DNA of 34,369 bases from Cyclobacteriaceae bacterium. GTDB taxonomy: Bacteria; Bacteroidota; Bacteroidia; Cytophagales; Cyclobacteriaceae. This document shows, piece by piece, positions 6,941-14,214 of the stretch. Where the stretch lies: assembly GCA_016787605.1 (NCBI GenBank), contig JAEUUE010000065.1, forward strand, positions 1 to 34,369, in the 5' to 3' direction. Every line of letters starts with the position of its first letter. Position 1 is the first letter of the stretch. The notes below the pieces were generated by a model that saw only the letters and a program-made list of their open reading frames with translations, ran no database searches and was not told where the DNA came from. The position numbers were made by a program, and so were the translations under genes.

Positions 6941-9688
6941 ATGATTCGAGTTCTTACTTCCGCACTAATTCTCATCGCCATACCGGGTTTCACCCAGACC
7001 GTCGAAGTTTCTGCCGGCAAAGCCAGGAGGGTAGCCATTGAAGGCTATAGTATTGCACTCGACCGCCCCCTGGTAGCCTATCAGCTTGGCGACAAATGGT
7101 ATAACTCCTCGGAAAACTCCCCGTTGCAGATTACCACCGCGAAACCCGACTCCGGACAGGCGGCCCTGGTGGTGACGTTCCTCAACACTTCCAAAGACAC
7201 CCTGCGGCTCCACAACGTGGTACCTTTGGCGCCACAGCCCACCGAGATCTTCATCACCGGCAAAGGAGACCATCGCCTCTCACGTACTCACCTGTCCCGG
7301 CCCGGAAAGGTGCCGGTCAACGTCATCGTGCCGGACAATGCCTGGGACCTCGGCTACATCAGCCTCGACCAGCCGGGAGGTGTGCACCTCTACGCGCTCA
7401 CGCGGCGTATCCCCAACTCGTGGGACAAGGCCACACGCCGCCGGTTTGAGACTGTGATCAACCCGGGCGGTTCGGTGAAATACAATTTCTTCGTGGGTCA
7501 CTTTGAAGGAGAATGGCAGAACGGGCTTCGCCGATGCTTCCAGGAAAGGAAGCTCTACGACGTCGATAAGTTCGATGATGCCATGTTCCATCGAGCCGAC
7601 CTCCGCTGGATCCGTGACGCGTACGTCATGCACCTGATGGGGGCGTGGGATAAGGATTATTATGACATTGTCTCGGGGCAGTTCAACTGGAGGAAGTTCC
7701 AGCAACGCGGCGCCCGGCTCTACGGCGGTGATGACGTGATCTGCCTATGGCCCACGTGGCCTACCTTGGGCCTCGATCCCCGCAACCAGTTCGACATGTA
7801 CCGCGACCTTCCCGGCGGGTTGCCCATGCTTCGGGCGCTTGCCGACTCGCTGAGGAAACACGGGACGAAATTCTTCATCAGCTATAACCCCTGGGACGAG
7901 AGCACGCGAAGTGAAGGGCACCTCAACGGGTTGGCCGACCTGATCAAAGCCACCTCGGCGGATGGCGTCGTCCTCGATACAAAAGGGGAGTCCTCGCGGG
8001 AGCTGCAATTGGCCGCCGATGCCGTCAAGCCAGGCGTGATCATGTACAGCGAAGGCATGGCGGTGCCCAAGGACATGCCCGGCATTGTCTCCGGCCGCGT
8101 ACACAATGCCTTGTACTACCCGCCCATGCTGAACCTCAACAAGCTCATCAAGCCTGACTTCGCCATCTTTCGGGTAGCTGAAGTTTTTAAGGAGCCCATC
8201 CAGCGCGAGTATGCCACCGCCTTCTTTAACGGCTACGGTACGGAGATCAACCAGTTTGCACCCGGTCATCCCGACTATGAAGAAGAGCAGTATCGATACC
8301 TCGGCAAGACCTCGATGATCCTGCGCGAGAACACCTCGGTCTTTCACACGCCGGCATTCACTCCGCTGGTGCCCACACTGCGCGACAGCCTGTGGGCCAA
8401 CAGCTGGCCGGCGGCGGGGAAGCATATCTACACGCTCTTCAGCCTGAAACCCGGTGGGTACCGGGGTCCGCTGATGGAAGTGAAACCCCGTGACGGGTGG
8501 CATTGGGTCGACCTGTGGCACCATGAAGAAGCAACGGTGGCGGCGCAAGGTGAGAAGCACGCAGTTCATGCCTGGCTGGATGCCTTCGACAGTCGTTACC
8601 TGAGGACCAACAACGAAGGGCAGGCTGGCTGCCTGGCGGAGTTTCCGGTTAACATCCGGACCGAACTGAAAAGCGGTGTGCTGGTAGTCAGCACCGACGC
8701 CCAGCTCATCAAGGTATGGGCCGGCGATCCGTCCTACGAAAAGAAGCCCCTGACCCTCCAGGGAGGGAAGCAGCAGGTGAACATCCGCGGGCAGTTTGGG
8801 CGATATGAAGGGAAGTTCGTTGTACAGGCCTTCACCAACGGCGAGCTCGTCGATGAGGCCTACGCGTACCTCAAGCCCGGTGTGCCTGTACCCATCTCGG
8901 TGGTGACCCGCACCCCCGGCTATGATAAGGCCCCTGAAGGAATGATGCGGGTCCCGGACGGCAATTTCGTACTGAAGACCACCCACGGAGATGATTTCAT
9001 CCCATACCCGGCCGACAGCAAGGACAACGTGCAGGTCAAGGCGTTCTACATGGACAAGTTCCCCGTCACGAACGCCCAATTCAGGAAGTTCCTTTCCACC
9101 ACTGGCTACAAGCCCACAGACACGGCCAACTTCCTGCGGCATTGGAGGCGCGGAGAGATTCCGAAAGGGCAGGAGAACTTCCCGGTAGTCTACGTCTCGT
9201 GGGAAGATGCCAGAGCCTACGCCAGTTGGGCTGGGAAGCGCTTGCCTACCGAGGCTGAGTGGCAGCATGCGGCCCAGACGCCGGCCGGCAACGAGTGGCC
9301 CTGGAAGCAGACCAAACCCGTGACGCGCAAGGAGCAATACGTCACGGAGACGCTCACGGTGAAGGCCATTGAAGGAATCGATCCGAAGCACTGCAACCTC
9401 GGCGACGGCCGGCCGTACCCGGTAGGTAAGTACCCGAAGGGCGCCAATCCGTACGGGCTTCAGGACCTGGTGGGCTGCGTCTGGCAGCTCACGAATGACC
9501 TGTACGAGAGCGGTAGTTACCGGTACATTATCATGAAGGGAGGCAGCTATTATAAGCCCTCCTCCAGCTGGTGGTACGTGCAGGGAGGGCCGAGGGAGTT
9601 GCACTACCGGCAATACCTCCTGCGGGTTTCGCAGGGCTTCGAGCGGAATGCCACCGTGGGCTTCCGGTGCGTGGCTGATGTAAAGTGA
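6941..9688 (+). CDS. Exported protein: unassigned TIM-barrel-like glycosidase region fused to a SUMF1 (FGE-sulfatase) domain
   Basis: A 915-residue exported protein starting MIRVLTSALILIAIPGFTQ, a signal peptide cut after TQ. Residues about 20-190 are beta-rich. About 190-470 reads like a (beta/alpha)8 barrel, with strand-end motifs DDVICLWPTWPTLGLD, FFISYNPWDES, ADGVVLDTKGES and VIMYSEGM, similar in style to clan GH-D or GH31 glycosidases; I cannot assign a family. A beta region follows. Residues 668-915 are a SUMF1 domain: MMRVPDGNFVLK, MDKFPVTNAQFRKF, PVVYVSWEDARAYASWAGKRLPTEAEW, YGLQDLVGCVWQLTND, and the end GFRC. Genuine formylglycine-generating enzymes have two Cys after RGGS; here the text is KGGSYYKPSSSW, with Lys872 and Trp877 in their places. 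The domain is therefore probably a binding module rather than a sulfatase activator. It stands alone, with no sulfatase nearby. Confidence 0.85.
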   Translation: MIRVLTSALILIAIPGFTQTVEVSAGKARRVAIEGYSIALDRPLVAYQLGDKWYNSSENSPLQITTAKPDSGQAALVVTFLNTSKDTLRLHNVVPLAPQPTEIFITGKGDHRLSRTHLSRPGKVPVNVIVPDNAWDLGYISLDQPGGVHLYALTRRIPNSWDKATRRRFETVINPGGSVKYNFFVGHFEGEWQNGLRRCFQERKLYDVDKFDDAMFHRADLRWIRDAYVMHLMGAWDKDYYDIVSGQFNWRKFQQRGARLYGGDDVICLWPTWPTLGLDPRNQFDMYRDLPGGLPMLRALADSLRKHGTKFFISYNPWDESTRSEGHLNGLADLIKATSADGVVLDTKGESSRELQLAADAVKPGVIMYSEGMAVPKDMPGIVSGRVHNALYYPPMLNLNKLIKPDFAIFRVAEVFKEPIQREYATAFFNGYGTEINQFAPGHPDYEEEQYRYLGKTSMILRENTSVFHTPAFTPLVPTLRDSLWANSWPAAGKHIYTLFSLKPGGYRGPLMEVKPRDGWHWVDLWHHEEATVAAQGEKHAVHAWLDAFDSRYLRTNNEGQAGCLAEFPVNIRTELKSGVLVVSTDAQLIKVWAGDPSYEKKPLTLQGGKQQVNIRGQFGRYEGKFVVQAFTNGELVDEAYAYLKPGVPVPISVVTRTPGYDKAPEGMMRVPDGNFVLKTTHGDDFIPYPADSKDNVQVKAFYMDKFPVTNAQFRKFLSTTGYKPTDTANFLRHWRRGEIPKGQENFPVVYVSWEDARAYASWAGKRLPTEAEWQHAAQTPAGNEWPWKQTKPVTRKEQYVTETLTVKAIEGIDPKHCNLGDGRPYPVGKYPKGANPYGLQDLVGCVWQLTNDLYESGSYRYIIMKGGSYYKPSSSWWYVQGGPRELHYRQYLLRVSQGFERNATVGFRCVADVK

Positions 9689-9775
9689 GGCTATTATTGA
9701 CTTTGAAAATCATTTCATTGTCAATACTTTAGCATTCTGTTCCTCATTTTTTAGTCGAATCAAATACTTTTTGCC

Positions 9776-10630
9776 ATGAGAGCCATCTGGAAGGGTCACA
9801 TTCGATTTTCACTGGTAACGATACCCATCCGGGTTTACAATGCCATTGACTCGGCGCAGACCTTGAGTTTCAACCTGCTGTCGAAGGAAGGGCACAACCC
9901 GGTGGCTTACGAGAAGAAAGACAAGGTGACGGGCCAGGTGCTGCGGCAGGAAGATATCGTGAAGGGCTTCCAGTACGAGCCTGGGCAGTTTGTGATCATC
10001 GACGAAGAGGACTTCAACAAGGTCCGGCTCAAGAGCACCAAGGTGATCGACATCGAAGGCTTCGTGAAGGCATCGGAGGTACACCCGACGCTGTTCGACG
10101 CCCCGTATTTCATCGGTCCCGATGGCGACGTCGCGGCCAAAACCTACGCGTTGCTGTGCAAGACGCTGAAGGAGTCGGGCAAGGTGGGCGTGGGACGGGT
10201 AGTGCTCCGCGACCGCGAGACGGTGGTGCTGCTGACGCCGGAGAAGAACGGAATTTTGCTCTACAAACTCCGCTATCCCAACGAAGTAAAGAATATAGGT
10301 GAGGTGCCTCAACTGCTTGAAGATGTTAAGGTTGACAAAGCGCAGATCAAGATGGCCAAGATGCTGGTGGACAGCATGACCAAGCAGTTTGTCGACATCG
10401 AGATGAAAGACCACTACCAGGACGCGCTGCGGAGCATGATCCAGGCCAAAATCGACGGCAAGGAGATCGTGAGTGTGCAGGAAGAGGAGACTCCCGTGGT
10501 GGATATCATGACGGCGCTGAAGGCCAGCATCGAGAAGGCGAAGAAGCCCATGGAAAAAGCCAAGGGCAAGCAGGCCAAGGAGAAGAAGAAGGCTACCAAA
10601 GAAGTCAAGGCGCGCCGCAAGGCCGGCTAA
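9776..10630 (+). CDS. ku: Ku protein, non-homologous end joining
   Basis: Bacterial Ku binds broken DNA ends as a ring-shaped homodimer and recruits ligase D. The start MRAIWKGHIRFSLVTIPIRVYNA is the canonical bacterial Ku N-terminus, followed by the bridge-region motifs YEKKDKVTGQVL, FVIIDEEDF, IDIEGFV and YFIGPDGDVAAKTYALL. At 284 residues it has the usual length, ending in a Lys-rich tail (from about residue 255, KAKKPMEKAKGKQ onward) as in other bacterial Ku C-termini that help DNA binding. No ligase D or primase gene is adjacent, although Ku and LigD are often neighbours. The -7-like TACTTTTTG (9765-9773) lies two bases before the ATG. Confidence 0.97.
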   Translation: MRAIWKGHIRFSLVTIPIRVYNAIDSAQTLSFNLLSKEGHNPVAYEKKDKVTGQVLRQEDIVKGFQYEPGQFVIIDEEDFNKVRLKSTKVIDIEGFVKASEVHPTLFDAPYFIGPDGDVAAKTYALLCKTLKESGKVGVGRVVLRDRETVVLLTPEKNGILLYKLRYPNEVKNIGEVPQLLEDVKVDKAQIKMAKMLVDSMTKQFVDIEMKDHYQDALRSMIQAKIDGKEIVSVQEEETPVVDIMTALKASIEKAKKPMEKAKGKQAKEKKKATKEVKARRKAG

Positions 10631-10632
10631 GG

Positions 10633-10663
10633 TTGTATTCGGCTGATTCATGCGGTATCTTTG
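10633..10663 (+). promoter_or_regulatory. Complete Bacteroidota promoter immediately before the TPR gene
   Basis: TTG (10633-10635), a 20-nt spacer, and TATCTTTG (10656-10663) match the Bacteroidota -33/-7 consensus TTG-N19/20-TAnnTTTG. The ATG at 10668 follows after four bases (CCGC), so transcription would begin at or very near the start codon. This also fixes the start at 10668 rather than the in-frame ATG at 10650. Confidence 0.6.
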
Positions 10664-10667
10664 CCGC

Positions 10668-11261
10668 ATGGCCAAGGTTGTCAAGTTTCCTGTACAGCCA
10701 CCCGAGAAGTTCGGTTTCCGCCCTGTGCGGAAGAAGCGCGAGTCTCCGGCTCCAAAGAGCGGCCAACTTAACCTGTTTACCGGGGCCAAGGTCGTGCGGC
10801 TCAACCAGCTCAGCCCGTTTGAAGAGGCCCTGATGCTCGACGAGCACAACGACAAGACCGCCAAAGAGCACTACCTCAAAGCCATCAAGGAAGGCGATAG
10901 CGTGGCGGATGCGTACTGCAACCTGGGCATCCTGGAGAGCAAACTGAAGAACTTTCCCAAAGCCATCGACTGCTTTACGCTGAGCCTCAAGGAGGATCCT
11001 CGCCACTTTGAATCGCACTACAACCTGGCCAATCTCTACGCCGAGATCGGCAACCTGCCGTTAGCCAAGGTCCATTACCAGATGTCGATCAGCATTGAGC
11101 CGGAGTTTCCCAACAGCTACTTCAACCTCGGACTCACGCTGGCCATGAACCACGAGATCAACGAGGCCGTCGAGATGCTCCTCGAGTACCGCCGCCGTAC
11201 CACCGATGACGACCACAAGCAGGTGGATGAGTTGATTGAGAGTTTGATCCGGACCGTCTAA
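10668..11261 (+). CDS. Tetratricopeptide repeat protein (197 aa)
   Basis: A cytoplasmic scaffold-type protein with about four TPR units and no signal peptide. A basic N-terminal tail (MAKVVKFPVQPPEKFGFRP) precedes a run of 34-residue repeats: KTAKEHYLKAIKEGDSVADA, YCNLGILESKLKNFPKAIDC, HYNLANLYAEIGNLPLAKVH, and YFNLGLTLAMNHEINEAVEM, each with the alternating small and large residues of TPRs. It follows ku by 37 bp but has its own promoter. A role with Ku is possible but there is no direct evidence; the partner is unknown. The start is set by the promoter at 10656. Confidence 0.9.
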   Translation: MAKVVKFPVQPPEKFGFRPVRKKRESPAPKSGQLNLFTGAKVVRLNQLSPFEEALMLDEHNDKTAKEHYLKAIKEGDSVADAYCNLGILESKLKNFPKAIDCFTLSLKEDPRHFESHYNLANLYAEIGNLPLAKVHYQMSISIEPEFPNSYFNLGLTLAMNHEINEAVEMLLEYRRRTTDDDHKQVDELIESLIRTV

Positions 11262-11273
11262 CCTCACCCGGGC

Positions 11274-11294
11274 CCCTCTCCGCCCCGGAGAGGG
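11274..11294. terminator. Hairpin between convergent TPR and DUF3667 genes
   Basis: CCCTCTCCG (11274-11282) and CGGAGAGGG (11286-11294) form a perfect 9-bp stem with a 3-nt loop. It sits 12 nt after the TPR stop and serves both converging genes. It resembles a widespread GC-rich intergenic palindrome; there is no strong T tract. Confidence 0.6.
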
Positions 11295-11326
11295 AGTTAA
11301 TACGGAGTCCTAATTCCAGATCCTTC

Positions 11327-12148
11327 TCACAACGACCACAGGGTCACATAGAACAGAATCGCCCGATATGCTTCGAGCGCAATTTTCAGCACCCCCAGCA
11401 TCAACAGGCTTCTCAGCACCAGTTTAAAGCCCTTGTCTTCATAGAACGTGATTCCGGAGCGAACGATGAAATAGAGGTTTGTAGTAACTAACAGCGTTGT
11501 GAGTACCACTTCATTGACATAGGCACCCAGCCCAAAGACGCCAGTGATCAGGCTAAGGAGAAGGGCGTTGATGAAGAGGTTGAAGCACACGAGTTCGACA
11601 GACAGCCCTACATGGTCGGTGAAGTAGCGATTGCGGGTGCGGTAAATCAGGTTCAGCGGGAGGGAGACGAGGATGGCGTAGACAATGACCAGCATTTTGG
11701 CCAGTCCGCCGGTCTTCTGGTCATACACGAGTGCAAATGAACCGATGTCGCGGATGCCCATTTCCGTCATTTTAGCGGCAAGGGTGCTCACGCCGTATTT
11801 GCCGTGGAAGCTGTTGAGCTGGGTGCGGAGAGTGGCGTTGAAGAGCTGGACGATCGGGAAGATGAAATAGACCAGGTTGAGCAGGAAGAACAACGACATG
11901 GGCCGGAGATAGTTCACCCGGCGGCCTTCAGCGAACTCCTTGGACAGGAAGCCGGGGCGCAGGACCACGAGACTAATCGACTTGAAGAACTTGCTGTCGG
12001 CGAAGGTGAGCGCTATCAGGATACCACTGAGGAAGGTCTTCAGCGACCGGTCCTGCGGCAGGATGACCTTCTCACCGCAGAGGTTGCAGTAGTAACCGGT
12101 GAACTGGTTGCCGCAGCTCTTGCAGGTGTGGGTATCGGTGGGGGTCAT
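11327..12148 (-). CDS. DUF3667-type integral membrane protein with zinc ribbon
   Basis: A 273-residue membrane protein of the uncharacterised DUF3667 family, common in Bacteroidota. The N-terminus MTPTDTHTCKSCGNQFTGYY holds C9-x2-C12 and C21-x2-C24, a small zinc ribbon, followed by a conserved GEK and then about five hydrophobic segments, including a first region around SLVVLRPGFLSKEFAEGRRV. The ATG at 12148 is preferred over one twelve codons upstream, because it places the zinc ribbon at the N-terminus and lies five bases after a perfect -7 element. The upstream ATG falls in a tandem repeat. Function is not known. It is convergent with the TPR gene. Confidence 0.85.
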   Translation of the reverse strand: MTPTDTHTCKSCGNQFTGYYCNLCGEKVILPQDRSLKTFLSGILIALTFADSKFFKSISLVVLRPGFLSKEFAEGRRVNYLRPMSLFFLLNLVYFIFPIVQLFNATLRTQLNSFHGKYGVSTLAAKMTEMGIRDIGSFALVYDQKTGGLAKMLVIVYAILVSLPLNLIYRTRNRYFTDHVGLSVELVCFNLFINALLLSLITGVFGLGAYVNEVVLTTLLVTTNLYFIVRSGITFYEDKGFKLVLRSLLMLGVLKIALEAYRAILFYVTLWSL

Positions 12149-12153
12149 CGGGG

Positions 12154-12161
12154 CAAAGCTA
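12154..12161 (-). promoter_or_regulatory. -7 element directly before DUF3667 start
   Basis: On the minus strand TAGCTTTG is an exact TAnnTTTG, followed by CCCCG and the ATG at 12148. No TTTG is found 19 nt upstream, where the tandem repeat begins. The layout is the same as before the TPR gene and suggests a leaderless message. Confidence 0.5.
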
Positions 12162-12171
12162 GTGGGAAGTG

Positions 12172-12199
12172 GTCCATAGTCCATAGTCGATGGTCCATG
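12172..12199. repeat. Heptamer tandem repeat, four units
   Basis: Four consecutive 7-bp units are visible: GTCCATA, GTCCATA, GTCGATG, GTCCATG. They fill the gap between the DUF3667 gene and the HEAT-like gene. See also 16491 and 19899 for other heptamer arrays with different unit sequences. Confidence 0.75.
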
Positions 12200-12207
12200 G
12201 CTTATGT

Positions 12208-12726
12208 TCAGGGTGAGGCGTAGCGTTTGATAACCTTTTTGGCGCGGCAGACAAATCCTGAACTGGCGTAGGGGAGTTGCTCCTCCAGGATGAGAATCAG
12301 TTCCCGTTGGAGATCGGGATTGGAGCGGGCCAGGTTGTCGGCGACGGTCATGGAAAATACGCGGATAGCCGGGGCTTCGGCGGGGTCAGCAACAAAGGCA
12401 AAGCAGGCATTGGCGACCGCACCCTGGAGACGCCTCGGCACATCGACGAACTGCAGGAGCCGCACGATTGACCGCTTTGCCGCATCCTGCAAACCGGGCT
12501 TCCCGAGTTGTCCGACCAGGCGGCTGAGGTGTGGCTTGACCAGCTCCGGGTGTTGCTCTACGCAGTAGCTCAGTGGCCATGCGGCCCGCACCTGGATCCC
12601 TGGCGACCCACCAAGAAGGTGGTCAACCAGCTGTCCAAAGCGGTCAGAATCCTTGCCCACCCACCGGATAATTGCATCCGTCGATTGGCGCGAATTGGCC
12701 TCTTTGAGGGCTTTTTCAAGGTTCAT
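12208..12726 (-). CDS. HEAT-like helical repeat protein (172 aa)
   Basis: A cytoplasmic alpha-helical protein with no signal peptide and no catalytic motif. The sequence looks like four to five HEAT-type helix pairs: IRWVGKDSDRFGQLVDHLLG, QVRAAWPLSYCVEQHPELVK, LSRLVGQLGKPGLQDAAKRS, then IRVFSMTVADNLARSNPDLQ, ending LEEQLPYASSGFVCRAKKVI. The phrase RAAWPLSYCVEQHPELV resembles adaptin- or HEAT-repeat hypothetical proteins seen in Bacteroidota; function unknown. It is divergent from a 42-residue membrane peptide, with an 18-bp palindrome between them. Confidence 0.78.
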   Translation of the reverse strand: MNLEKALKEANSRQSTDAIIRWVGKDSDRFGQLVDHLLGGSPGIQVRAAWPLSYCVEQHPELVKPHLSRLVGQLGKPGLQDAAKRSIVRLLQFVDVPRRLQGAVANACFAFVADPAEAPAIRVFSMTVADNLARSNPDLQRELILILEEQLPYASSGFVCRAKKVIKRYASP

Positions 12727-12740
12727 AGCTAGAATTCACT

Positions 12741-12758
12741 TTATATATCGATATATAA
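12741..12758. promoter_or_regulatory. Perfect 18-bp AT-rich palindrome, candidate operator
   Basis: TTATATATCGATATATAA is a perfect palindrome centred between 12749 and 12750, 15 bp upstream of the HEAT-like gene start and in the divergent region shared with the gene at 12825. It is strikingly AT-rich in a GC-rich genome. A dimeric repressor site or a nucleoid-protein site are both possible. Confidence 0.4.
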
Positions 12759-12824
12759 TTACTTGATCAGTAGGAAAATATGAATTCGTGTTATAGTTTA
12801 GCTTCCCCATTAAACGATACGTGT

Positions 12825-12953
12825 ATGATTACATTTTTTGCTATCGTGGCTTTCCTGGTATTCCAGATTGGTGTTTGTGCCCTCTCCATCTATTTGATTG
12901 GAGCACGGCGTCACCGCAAGCTGATCGACAAGGGTTTATTCTCCGCGTTCTGA
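12825..12953 (+). CDS. Putative 42-residue single-pass membrane peptide
   Basis: The ATG at 12825 opens a short frame ending in TGA at 12951-12953. The product is MITFFAIVAFLVFQIGVCAL followed by SIYLIGARRHRKLIDKGLFS and AF: one hydrophobic helix (about residues 2-26) and a basic cytoplasmic tail. The positive-inside pattern is what a real small membrane protein shows, and a longer overlapping frame in this place has no such layout. A -7-like TAGTTTAG lies at 12794-12801. Its last 18 bp overlap the 3' end of the convergent thioesterase gene. No family is recognised. Confidence 0.5.
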   Translation: MITFFAIVAFLVFQIGVCALSIYLIGARRHRKLIDKGLFSAF

Positions 12954-13361
12954 GCGAAGCACGAGATCAATCTCCGGTGCTATTCGTTTGGGCTTCCCGG
13001 AAACGGGATCCAACAGGCACCAGGTCGTTTCCGCGTAAGCCAGAACCTTGCGGTCACGTGTACGCTGTATGGACACATGCCTTACCGACCGTGCTCCCTG
13101 GGCAGCATCCACCCAGGTGATCAGTTCCAGTTCGTCTCCCTCCACGGCCGATACGAAATAGTCTACCAGGTGCCTCATCACCACCCAGCGGCACTGGGCT
13201 CGCATTTCTTCCGGCGCAGCCGACTTCCAGTGGGCATCGGCCACATCCTGTACCCAGCTGACGTAGACCACATTGTTGACATGATCGAGGTTATCAATAT
13301 GCTCCCGCGACACCCGGAGCGGCATGCGATAAACCTGTTGGTTGATGGGAGGGTTGACCAT
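12936..13361 (-). CDS. Acyl-CoA thioesterase, 4HBT hotdog family
   Basis: A hotdog-fold thioesterase of 141 residues that hydrolyses an acyl-CoA to free acid and CoA. The motif EHIDNLDHVNNVVYVSWVQD is the 4HBT/YbgC-type signature around the central helix. It continues into RHLVDYFVSAVEGDELELIT and a final strand pair with RKVLAYAETTWCLLDP, as expected for a single hotdog unit. It is the last gene of the five-gene minus-strand operon, starting 5 bp after the stop of the upstream SDR. The likely role is recycling or releasing the product of the operon's acyl-CoA chemistry (inference). Confidence 0.9.
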   Translation of the reverse strand: MVNPPINQQVYRMPLRVSREHIDNLDHVNNVVYVSWVQDVADAHWKSAAPEEMRAQCRWVVMRHLVDYFVSAVEGDELELITWVDAAQGARSVRHVSIQRTRDRKVLAYAETTWCLLDPVSGKPKRIAPEIDLVLRSERGE

Positions 13362-13366
13362 AGCGA

Positions 13367-14197
13367 TTAGCGCACCTTCCTGGCGGCGGCTTCAAATCCT
13401 TCTTTTACCATCTTCCTGAACCGCGTAGGGGCCAGGCGCTTCCAAATCCAGGCCTTGCGGGCCACTTGAGGTAAGATAATGTAGAACTCCCCTTTCCCTG
13501 CCCGTTGGAGGATCTCGACGGCCACGTCCCGAGCTTCGATTCCGGAACGTTCAATGAAAAACTTCGTCGTCTTCTTTACCTGTTCACCCCCACGTACACT
13601 TTCGGCAATGTTGGTCCTGAAGTAGGAGGGCTGAATGCAGGAGACCCTGATGTTGTAATCCATGAGTTCGCCATAGAGTGTCTCGCTGATGGCTACCACG
13701 GCAGCCTTGGTCATGTTGTAGGCCCCCATGGTCGGGGCACAGCTGATGGCGGCCAGGCTGGCGGTATTCAGGATGTGCCCGGAGCGCTGGTTCTTGAAGG
13801 CGGGGATAAAGTAGTGGCATCCGTACACCACACTCAGCTGGTTTACCCGCACCATCCACTCCCAGTTGTCGAGGGAATACTCTTCAAACATGCCTCCGTC
13901 TCCGACCCCTGCATTGTTGAATAACAGGTCGATACCACCGGCCGCATTTAAGAAATCCTGAGCCACCTGGCGGTACTGTTCGCGGTCGCCCACATCGAGC
14001 TGGAAGCGAAGGGTTTTGGCGCCCAGTTTCTCAAACTCAACAGCGGCCAGGGCCAGTGCTTCGGCCTTGATGTCGGCGATACCCAGGGTCCAGCCGTCCT
14101 TGGCCAGTTCGGAGCAGAGGGCCTTGCCCAGACCGGAGGCGGCGCCGGTGACGAAAGCGCGGCGCTGAGGATGGAGGGATGAAAGAGTGTATTCCAT
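13367..14197 (-). CDS. Short-chain dehydrogenase/reductase (276 aa)
   Basis: A classical SDR that oxidises or reduces a hydroxyl or keto group with NAD(P). The cofactor glycine motif is TGAASGLG (residues about 17-24), with an acidic residue after beta-2 (IADIKAEA) that favours NAD. LLFNNAGVG, a Ser strand (HILNTASLAAIS) and YNMTK (the YxxxK catalytic pair) follow. The longer C-terminus, with VARKAWIWKRLAPTRFRKM, suggests a membrane-near or lipid substrate. It is fourth in the operon, 17 bp after the APH-fold kinase gene and 5 bp before the thioesterase. Confidence 0.92.
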   Translation of the reverse strand: MEYTLSSLHPQRRAFVTGAASGLGKALCSELAKDGWTLGIADIKAEALALAAVEFEKLGAKTLRFQLDVGDREQYRQVAQDFLNAAGGIDLLFNNAGVGDGGMFEEYSLDNWEWMVRVNQLSVVYGCHYFIPAFKNQRSGHILNTASLAAISCAPTMGAYNMTKAAVVAISETLYGELMDYNIRVSCIQPSYFRTNIAESVRGGEQVKKTTKFFIERSGIEARDVAVEILQRAGKGEFYIILPQVARKAWIWKRLAPTRFRKMVKEGFEAAARKVR

Positions 14198-14214
14198 AAG
14201 ATGGCACAGATGAG

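Noticed and set aside
7745-9613. Long open frame (622 codons) on the minus strand, opposite the SUMF1-domain gene
   Set aside because: It is fully antisense to a gene with clear signal peptide and domains. GC-rich codons keep the opposite frame open; its product resembles no protein.
8942-9688. Active formylglycine-generating enzyme
   Set aside because: Both copper-binding Cys are replaced (Lys872, Trp877) and no sulfatase gene is near.
12821-13120. A 99-codon plus-strand frame overlapping the thioesterase gene
   Set aside because: The 42-residue frame at 12825 has a clear membrane helix and basic tail, while the longer frame runs antisense over the thioesterase.
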